From JBNKDD01 sp050288085 (GTDB lineage: Bacteria; Chloroflexota; Anaerolineae; Aggregatilineales; UBA3940), in contig JBNKDD010000210.1 of NCBI GenBank assembly GCA_050288085.1, positions 1 to 9,845 of the forward strand: a stretch of DNA of 9,845 nt, given 5' to 3'. Within the stretch, counting starts at the first letter, position 1; every line of letters begins with the position of its first letter. Position numbers and translations under genes: made by a program. Positions 4,661 through 9,845 of this stretch are shown one piece after another. The notes below the pieces were generated by a model, which was not told the DNA's origin, ran no database searches, and was given only the letters and a program-made list of their open reading frames with translations.

Positions 4661-6112
4661 ATGAGGAAACAGGACCTGACGCGGGTCAGTGATTTTATAT
4701 GGGAAGTGCCGCAGTCTTACCGGGACGATATGCGGGTTCCGGCGCGGCTGTATGCCAGTGATAAGCTGGTCGATGCGGCAGTAGAAGACCGTGCCGTCGA
4801 GCAGTTGGTCAACTCTGCGACCCTGCCCGGCTTGATCCGTTATGCATTGGCGATGCCCGATATCCACCAGGGATATGGCTTCCCGATTGGGGGGGTAGTC
4901 GCTTCTCGTACCGACAGCGGTGTAATATCACCTGGAGCGGTTGGGTATGATATCAATTGCGGTATCCGTGTGTTAGCCAGTAATATCTCCTACCAGGAGA
5001 TCAAACCCCACCTACCCGAACTGGCTTCGGCACTTTTTGCCAACTGTCCCACCGGGGTCGGCAAAGGCGGCGGGATCAAGATCAACGAGAAGGAATTCGG
5101 GAAGCTGCTCCGCAAGGGATCAGAATGGGCGCTGAAAAAGGGTTACGCCGAACCTGAGGACGTAGAACGCACCGAGGAACGTGGTCGGCTTTATGCGGCT
5201 GATCCCGAATATGTCAGCGACCGCGCCTGGGAGCGGGGCCTGACCCAGGTCGGGACGCTCGGTGCAGGCAATCACTTTATCGAGGTAGACATTATCGAGC
5301 AGCTTTTCGACAAAGAAGCCGCCGAAGCAATGGGCCTTGAGGAAGGTATGATCGCGGCCCAGATTCACTGCGGCTCGCGTGGATTCGGTCACCAGATATG
5401 CACCGACTATCTGCGGGAATTCCAATCGGCTTTGCACAAGTTTGGCCTTCACCTGATTGACCGCCAGTTGATGTGTGCGCCATTCCGGTCGGAGGAGGGC
5501 CAATCCTACTATAACGCGATGTGCGCCGCTGCGAACTTCGCATTTGTTAACCGGCAGGTCTTGGCCCATCACATCCGCCGCAGTTTTAAATCGGTGCTGA
5601 AGGACAAAGTCGTCGATCCACATCTGCACCAGGTTTACGACATTGCTCATAACATGGCAAAGGTGGAGTATCACAAAGACGAGAACGGCCACACCACCGA
5701 GGTGGTAGTACATCGCAAAGGCGCGACGCGGGCTTTCGGTCCCGGCTTTGAGGGACTGCCCAAGGAATACCAACCTGTCGGACAGCCGGTTCTCGTTCCC
5801 GGATCGATGGGTACGGCCAGTTGGATCTTGGTCGGCACAGAAGGCAGCATGGCCGAAACCTTCGGGAGCACCTGTCATGGCGCAGGGCGTACCATGAGCC
5901 GCAAGAAGGCCAAGCAGACCATTCGCGGTTCTGAACTGCATAAGGCTCTTGAATCCGATGGGATCAGCGTCAGGGCCGGAAGTATGCCCGGTCTCGCCGA
6001 AGAAGCGCCACAAGCCTATAAAGACGTAGATGAGGTTGTTAAAGTGGTGAGCGGCGCAGGCATTGCCCGCAAGGTTGCCCGGTTAGTCCCGGTTGCGGTG
6101 ATCAAGGGATAG
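4661..6112 (+). CDS. rtcB: RNA-splicing ligase RtcB
   Basis: RtcB joins RNA 3'-phosphate (or 2',3'-cyclic phosphate) ends to 5'-OH ends using GTP and Mn2+, in tRNA splicing or RNA repair. From the ATG at 4661 the protein has 483 residues, the usual family length. All key residues are visible with a constant offset of two from the Pyrococcus enzyme: Asp97 and Cys100 in GYDINCGIR, Asn204 and His205 in GAGNHFIEV, His236 in IHCGSRGFGHQ, His330 in YDIAHN, and the guanylylated His406 in TCHGAGRTMSR. The motifs HRKGATRAFGPG (351-362) and VPGSMGTASW (379-388) are also intact. GAGGTGAAG precedes this ATG; an in-frame TTG at 4613 would add 16 residues that do not match the family start. It closes the archease cluster, and the enzyme should be active with archease as partner. 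Confidence 0.96.
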   Translation: MRKQDLTRVSDFIWEVPQSYRDDMRVPARLYASDKLVDAAVEDRAVEQLVNSATLPGLIRYALAMPDIHQGYGFPIGGVVASRTDSGVISPGAVGYDINCGIRVLASNISYQEIKPHLPELASALFANCPTGVGKGGGIKINEKEFGKLLRKGSEWALKKGYAEPEDVERTEERGRLYAADPEYVSDRAWERGLTQVGTLGAGNHFIEVDIIEQLFDKEAAEAMGLEEGMIAAQIHCGSRGFGHQICTDYLREFQSALHKFGLHLIDRQLMCAPFRSEEGQSYYNAMCAAANFAFVNRQVLAHHIRRSFKSVLKDKVVDPHLHQVYDIAHNMAKVEYHKDENGHTTEVVVHRKGATRAFGPGFEGLPKEYQPVGQPVLVPGSMGTASWILVGTEGSMAETFGSTCHGAGRTMSRKKAKQTIRGSELHKALESDGISVRAGSMPGLAEEAPQAYKDVDEVVKVVSGAGIARKVARLVPVAVIKG

Positions 6113-6170
6113 GCTGGGTTTGGGACAGAACCCCCATCGCCGTTCGCGCTAACGCGCTCACCGCGATTCG

Positions 6171-6231
6171 CCCCCCTTTGCAAAGGGGGGCAGCCGATGC
6201 GGACGCCAAAGGTGGCGCATCGGCAGGGGGG
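6171..6231. repeat. Nested palindromic repeat after rtcB
   Basis: A perfect 20-bp palindrome with half-site CCCCCCTTTG (6171-6190) is followed by CA and then by a second hairpin with 9-bp arms GCCGATGCG (6193-6201) and CGCATCGGC (6216-6224). The sequence then resumes with AGGGGGG (6225-6231). It looks like a G-run repeat split by another hairpin. No T-run follows, so a terminator role is doubtful, although it is the only strong structure behind rtcB. The rest of 6113-6261 shows no gene. Confidence 0.65.
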
Positions 6232-6261
6232 TGAGTTGATATCTGGCAGAGATCGCCCTAC

Positions 6262-6290
6262 TTGACTCCTGAAGATAACTAGCAGATACT
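6262..6290 (+). promoter_or_regulatory. Sigma70-type promoter of the M23 peptidase gene
   Basis: TTGACT (6262-6267) and GATACT (6285-6290) are spaced by exactly 17 bp. The predicted leader of about 75 nt holds a T-run and a weak TATAG/CTATA inverted pair, then AAAGGAG ending seven bases before the ATG at 6372. This marks the peptidase gene as a separate unit from rtcB. Confidence 0.6.
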
Positions 6291-6371
6291 CGATAACTGT
6301 ATAGTTTTTTTGTTTCTATAAATTGATAAACGATCTTACCTGAAACAGTTCGTATTGAAAGGAGAGCGCGT

Positions 6372-8189
6372 ATGCCCACTCCCTATGATGGCAAAGTTGG
6401 GTTGTGGCATGTAGCCGGTGGTTGGGTTGGCGAGGATGATATCGAAGAACTGGCCCAGTCGGTTAAAGCTAATATGCCATCGGTCGACGCCATCTTTGTC
6501 AAAACCAATGATGGCAATGAATGGGAAGGTACATTTGACACTAAGGCGTCCATGGAGATCAATGGGCCGGACGATATCGCCAAATGGGTCACCACGCTGA
6601 ATGAATATGATTTGGAATTCCATGCCTGGTGTGTGGTCAAGGGAGAGGACGTACAGGGCGAGATCGACAAGATTGTCGAAACTTGCAGGGTTCCCGGCGT
6701 TCGCTCGATGATCCTGGATGTTGAACCTTACAGCGGCTTCTGGGAAGCTTCTGAGCAAGAAGTCCTGGACTTGATGAGCGAAGTACGGGCCGCCTTAGGG
6801 AACACCTTCCACATTGGCATGAGTGTTGATCCCCGCAGCCATCGCTACGATTCGATCTACCCGGATGCCTGGCGGCCTTACGTCAACAGCGTCCATCCCC
6901 AGATTTACTGGGAACTGATGAAGCGGGATGGCGACAGCGTCCTGAATGAAGCCTATGTGGTCTGGGGAAACTACGGCCTGCCGATCTGCCCGGTGTTAGA
7001 GGGCTATGCTGAACCGGAGGGCCTCACCAAAGTTCAGAATTTGGCCCGCAGTGTACGCGGCGCTCCTGGACTGTCCTACTTCCGGCTGGGCGTGATCGGC
7101 CCCCGGCAGTACCCGATCATCAACGAGGACGTGGTGACCGAGGAGCTCGGCCCCGATCAGGTACTCAGAACCTACGGCTGGCAGAAGATCGTCACCCCGG
7201 ATGATTCCGGTTACCGTGACGGTTCGCAGGTTGATCAGCCCACCTCCAAATTGCTCAAGACTTTCACCAGTGCGCGTGGCTACACGGTCAAGTATAAGAG
7301 TACCGAAACCACCGCCGATAAAGTCTGGGTGCGCTGGAATCCCAACCTGCCCGTAAAGGGGCTGTACGAAGTTTCGGTTTATGTGCCCGGCCATAACGCC
7401 ACCAGCCAGCATGTCCAGTATCACATTCATGGGATCACCGGACGTGGCACCGAACTGCTGGTGCGCTTTAACCAATCCTTATTCAAGAACCAGTGGGTTC
7501 CGCTGGTGGTCTATGAGTTCAGTGGCGAGAAGGGTAGTGGGGTGGTCAACTGTACCGACCTCACCGGCGAGTCAGGCAAGGAGATCGCGTTTGGCGCTGT
7601 GCGTTGGCGTCAGGTGATCGAACAGGATGACTCCCCTTTTGATGACGCCGTCTCGGGGGCTGGCTTCGATCCACCCGTCGGGACGGCTGATGAACGGTTG
7701 AGTGCAGAGGTCTGGCCCGGTAAATGGTATGATGCCACCGGTTTCGCGACCTACTATACGACGGTTGGCCCGGCTTATCACACCGGCGCAGACCTGAACC
7801 TGCCGCGTGATGCCGATAAGTTAGACCCGGTCTATACCATCGGCGATGGTTGGGTGACCTATTCCGCCCGGAGTGCCGGGACCTGGGGCAACGTGATCGT
7901 GATCCGGCACGATGCCTTACCGGATGGAACCCAGGCCTGGAGCCGGTACGCGCACGTCGAGAACCCCCTGGTGAAAGAGGGTGATCGGGTTGAGCGCGGA
8001 CAGCAAATCGCCAGCATCGGCGATTCGGAAGGCCAACTGCCTTATCACCTGCACTTTGATATCGCCATCACCGATATCATGGAGCGGCGGCCCGGTCACT
8101 GGCCGGGGAATGATCTCGGATCGGTGCTCAAACACTACACCGACCCGAAAGAGTTTCTCTTACAGCACCGCCCGCCTGGTAGAGGTTAA
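6372..8189 (+). CDS. Glycosidase-like barrel, golvesin-like domain and M23 peptidase fusion
   Basis: The 605-residue protein has three parts. Residues 1-255 look like a glycosidase-type barrel: VGLWHVAGGW, DAIFVKTNDG, EFHAWCVVKG, then MILDVEPYSG with Asp116 and Glu118 in a D-x-E arrangement, followed by HIGMSVDP, SVHPQIYW and PICPVLEGY. Residues about 275-415 resemble the golvesin/Xly-type beta domain, with YEVSVYVPGHNATSQHVQY, NQSLFKNQWVPL and GKEIAFGAVRWRQV. Residues about 445-595 are an M23 (LytM) peptidase: HTGAD (His470, Asp474), SRYAHVE (His528) and HLHFD (His559, His561) give the zinc ligands and catalytic His, so it should cleave peptide cross-links. The start is firm, with AAAGGAG seven bases upstream. 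No signal peptide or membrane segment is seen, which is odd for a wall-acting enzyme. Activity of the barrel is unproven. Confidence 0.85.
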   Translation: MPTPYDGKVGLWHVAGGWVGEDDIEELAQSVKANMPSVDAIFVKTNDGNEWEGTFDTKASMEINGPDDIAKWVTTLNEYDLEFHAWCVVKGEDVQGEIDKIVETCRVPGVRSMILDVEPYSGFWEASEQEVLDLMSEVRAALGNTFHIGMSVDPRSHRYDSIYPDAWRPYVNSVHPQIYWELMKRDGDSVLNEAYVVWGNYGLPICPVLEGYAEPEGLTKVQNLARSVRGAPGLSYFRLGVIGPRQYPIINEDVVTEELGPDQVLRTYGWQKIVTPDDSGYRDGSQVDQPTSKLLKTFTSARGYTVKYKSTETTADKVWVRWNPNLPVKGLYEVSVYVPGHNATSQHVQYHIHGITGRGTELLVRFNQSLFKNQWVPLVVYEFSGEKGSGVVNCTDLTGESGKEIAFGAVRWRQVIEQDDSPFDDAVSGAGFDPPVGTADERLSAEVWPGKWYDATGFATYYTTVGPAYHTGADLNLPRDADKLDPVYTIGDGWVTYSARSAGTWGNVIVIRHDALPDGTQAWSRYAHVENPLVKEGDRVERGQQIASIGDSEGQLPYHLHFDIAITDIMERRPGHWPGNDLGSVLKHYTDPKEFLLQHRPPGRG

Positions 8190-8202
8190 TATTTCCTATC
8201 TA

Positions 8203-8226
8203 GTTGGGCCATTTGACTGGCCCGAC
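8203..8226. other. Hairpin after the peptidase gene
   Basis: GTTGGGCCA (8203-8211) pairs with TGGCCCGAC (8218-8226) over nine bases with one G-T wobble, 14 bases after the stop codon. It is not followed by a T-run. It may aid mRNA stability or act with the terminator at 8253. Confidence 0.45.
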
Positions 8227-8252
8227 TTAAATCCTGGCTGAATCTGTTTATG

Positions 8253-8283
8253 GTAAAAGACCACCACATCGGTGGTCTTTTAC
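8253..8283. terminator. Strong bidirectional rho-independent terminator
   Basis: GTAAAAGACCACC (8253-8265) and GGTGGTCTTTTAC (8271-8283) form a perfect 13-bp stem with a 5-nt loop, ACATC. The TTTT in the distal arm, followed by TTG, supplies the U-rich end of the peptidase transcript; the mirrored A-run would do the same on the minus strand. Confidence 0.85.
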
Positions 8284-8325
8284 TTGTGAAAGCGCGGCAA
8301 GCGGGGCAAAATCCGTAGAATCGTA

Positions 8326-8347
8326 GGGACACAGCACACTGTGTCCT
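8326..8347. repeat. 22-bp palindromic repeat, copy 3 (best match)
   Basis: Arms GGGACACAG (8326-8334) and CTGTGTCCT (8339-8347) flank CACA. Eight of nine arm pairs are Watson-Crick, and adding A8325 and A8348 keeps the near-symmetry. It precedes the second hairpin array by 43 bp, the same arrangement as the copy at 472. Confidence 0.75.
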
Positions 8348-8390
8348 ATTCCTGTCAAGTTAAGGCAAGGGCCAGTGAAAATCCGGAACC

Positions 8391-8512
8391 GCATGAGGAT
8401 TAATCCTCATGCTAAAAATGATAAGTCGAATAAATTCGACCGACAAAGCACACCGGTTTTGGGGTCTGTTTTAACAGACGTATCATTTTTAGCTGCGGAA
8501 TTGATTCCGCAG
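8391..8512. repeat. Composite multi-hairpin repeat array, copy 2
   Basis: The hairpins are A: GCATGAGGAT/ATCCTCATGC (8391-8412), B: GTCGAAT/ATTCGAC (8425-8440), D: GTCTGTT/AACAGAC (8464-8479) and E: CTGCGGAAT/ATTCCGCAG (8493-8512). Order, strand and spacing match 540-661: B to D is 39 bases here and 40 there, D to E is 29 in both. A has changed both arms yet still pairs. The C stem of copy 1 is broken here. A small extra hairpin AGCGT-CCA-ACGCT follows at 8524-8536. The array ends 66 bases before the GTG start of the next gene and so lies in or near its leader. Confidence 0.8.
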
Positions 8513-8578
8513 CGGCCCGGTCGAGCGTCCAACGCTGTAAGCCTATGCCGGTTATAACCCCAGCAAGGATAATCCCCT

Positions 8579-9845
8579 GTGCGTGACCGTCTGATCAGTA
8601 TCATCCTGTTTATCGTGGTTTCGTCCGTTTACTACGCGACCACCGCCGGTTTGACCTCCAGCAACGATGGCAGCCATTACGCGCTGCTGCGTGCCCTGGC
8701 GGACGAGGGCCGCTTCGAGATTGCGACCTATGCCCACTTCGCCGAGGGCAACGATCTCTCCATCCGTGACGAGGTGATCTACAGCGACCGGCCTCCCGGC
8801 ACGGCGATGCTTGGTCTGCCCTTCTACGCGATGGGCGGAATCTTCCCCCGCCCGATCAACGATCTACCCACCCGCCACGACGAGGGCAATCCCCGGCTGG
8901 CCTACCTGATGCTGCTCCCGGTGTTTGCCGGAGCTGGAACGGTCGTCATCCTCTACAATCTATTGCGCAGTTATGAACTGTCAGAGTTCGCCTCGCTAAC
9001 GTCCAGCCTGGCTTATGCCTTTGCCACCACCAATTGGAAGTACGGCAGCGTGTTGTACTCACACGGCCCGTCGGCGCTGCTGATGATCGCTGCGGTGATG
9101 CTGTCCTTGATCGCCTATCGCGAGGGGCGGCTCAGGTGGTGGATTGCGCTGTGGCTGGGATTGTCGCTGGGCCTGTCCGTCCTGGTCGATTATTCGAGCG
9201 CGGTATTTGGCGTGCTGATCGCCCTGTACCTGCTGGTGACCCTCAACCGCGCCTTATTTACCGGTGAGCGCTGGTGGTTATCGCTGCTGGTCGGAGGCGT
9301 GACCGCCCTGATCCCCGTCATCTTCTTGATGGCCTACAACCAATCGAACTTCGGCGGGCCGTTTACGACCTCGTATAAATTCGCCATTAATTACCCCTGG
9401 TCGGCCAGCTTCTCGACTACCTTTGACACCCCCCTATCGCAAGGGCTGCCGGGCATGCTCTGGTATGGTCTGGATGGGCGCGGCGAAGAAAATCAGGGCA
9501 TCTTCCTGCTGATGCCCGTCATGCTGATCGGGTTGGCGGGCTGCTGGCGCTACGTGAAAAGCCGCTGGCGTGAGTCGATCCTGGTGCTGGGCGTATTCCT
9601 GGTTTTCTTGCTGCTGTATGCCAAGCATCACACCTTCAGTGGCTTTACGGCTGATGGCCGCTACCTGATGCCCTACCTGTCGCTGTGGTTTGTGCCGGTC
9701 GGTTTTGCCCTTGACCGGCTTGATCAGCATGAGCCCTCAACCATCAAGACCGTTCTGCTGTTTCTGGCCTACGGTTTGATCTTCCTCTCGGTGCGGAATA
9801 TGGCTGCTCACATTGTTTTCTCATATAATTACCACCTTGATCCGG
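8579..9845 (+). CDS. GT-C-type membrane glycosyltransferase, partial (3' end outside window)
   Basis: The frame is open from a GTG at 8579 to the window edge, giving 422 residues without a stop. It is a multi-pass membrane protein: a short N-terminal segment (5-20), then a polar loop with SNDGSHYALLRAL (27-40, Asp30) and IYSDRPPGTAMLGLPFY (67-83, Asp70-Arg71), and many hydrophobic segments from 106 onward. Near the edge, DGRYLMPYLSLWFVPVGFALD resembles the late RYL-P segment of GT-C (PMT/ArnT-like) enzymes. Such enzymes move sugars from polyprenyl-phosphate donors to lipids or proteins on the outer face of the membrane. Donor and acceptor cannot be read from the sequence. AAGGA (8565-8569) lies nine bases before the GTG; no upstream ATG in frame is as good. 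The C-terminal domain is not visible. Confidence 0.75.
   Translation, partial: MRDRLISIILFIVVSSVYYATTAGLTSSNDGSHYALLRALADEGRFEIATYAHFAEGNDLSIRDEVIYSDRPPGTAMLGLPFYAMGGIFPRPINDLPTRHDEGNPRLAYLMLLPVFAGAGTVVILYNLLRSYELSEFASLTSSLAYAFATTNWKYGSVLYSHGPSALLMIAAVMLSLIAYREGRLRWWIALWLGLSLGLSVLVDYSSAVFGVLIALYLLVTLNRALFTGERWWLSLLVGGVTALIPVIFLMAYNQSNFGGPFTTSYKFAINYPWSASFSTTFDTPLSQGLPGMLWYGLDGRGEENQGIFLLMPVMLIGLAGCWRYVKSRWRESILVLGVFLVFLLLYAKHHTFSGFTADGRYLMPYLSLWFVPVGFALDRLDQHEPSTIKTVLLFLAYGLIFLSVRNMAAHIVFSYNYHLDP

Noticed and set aside
5120..6013. Long 297-aa open frame on the minus strand inside rtcB
   Set aside because: It is the antisense shadow of a strongly conserved gene; the protein has no recognisable family pattern.
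901..9845. tRNA or rRNA genes
   Set aside because: No cloverleaf with T-loop consensus and no rRNA signature was noticed by eye in the gaps; a tRNAscan-SE run would settle it.

Overview
The window looks like a chromosomal segment of an uncultured Chloroflexota (Anaerolineae-like) bacterium. This is inferred from moderate GC content, an archease/RtcB cluster, a signal-less lyase-like M23 peptidase with a golvesin-type domain, a 'DGSHY...DRPPGTA' GT-C membrane protein and abundant dispersed hairpin repeats. No 16S gene or other marker is present, so the phylum call is soft.

Layout. Positions 1-382 (minus) hold the N-terminal part of an IS4-type transposase cut by the window edge, with a strong hairpin directly before its start codon. 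Positions 440-900 carry no gene but hold a dense array of palindromes. Positions 901-1137 (plus) encode a tiny 2[4Fe-4S] ferredoxin. Positions 1219-2163 and 2460-3437 (minus) are tandem duplicated multi-pass membrane proteins of unknown function, with a glycine/acid-rich loop after a first hydrophobic segment; their flanks are duplicated too. An 83-bp MITE-like element sits in the leader of the second copy and is missing from the first. Positions 3765-6112 (plus) form an RNA-repair cluster: archease, a 133-aa protein I do not recognise, and the RNA ligase RtcB with all its active-site residues. Positions 6113-6371 are intergenic, with a nested palindrome and a good promoter. Positions 6372-8189 (plus) encode a three-part protein: a glycosidase-like barrel, a golvesin-like beta domain and a C-terminal M23 metallopeptidase. 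A terminator and a second copy of the palindrome array follow (8253-8512). From 8579 to the edge runs a partial GT-C-like membrane glycosyltransferase.

How it works together. The only clear functional unit is archease-unknown-RtcB: archease is the known activator of RtcB guanylylation and turnover, and the unknown protein between them is a guilt-by-association candidate for an RNA-repair or RNA-processing role. The other genes appear to be separate transcription units.

The most unusual content is non-coding. Two copies of an ordered hairpin array share the same order and spacing, and one hairpin keeps its pairing although its arm sequences differ between copies. Three copies of a 22-bp palindrome are present, two of them placed 43-46 bp before the arrays. 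The MITE-like insertion has both a candidate target-site duplication and a paralogous empty site in the same window.
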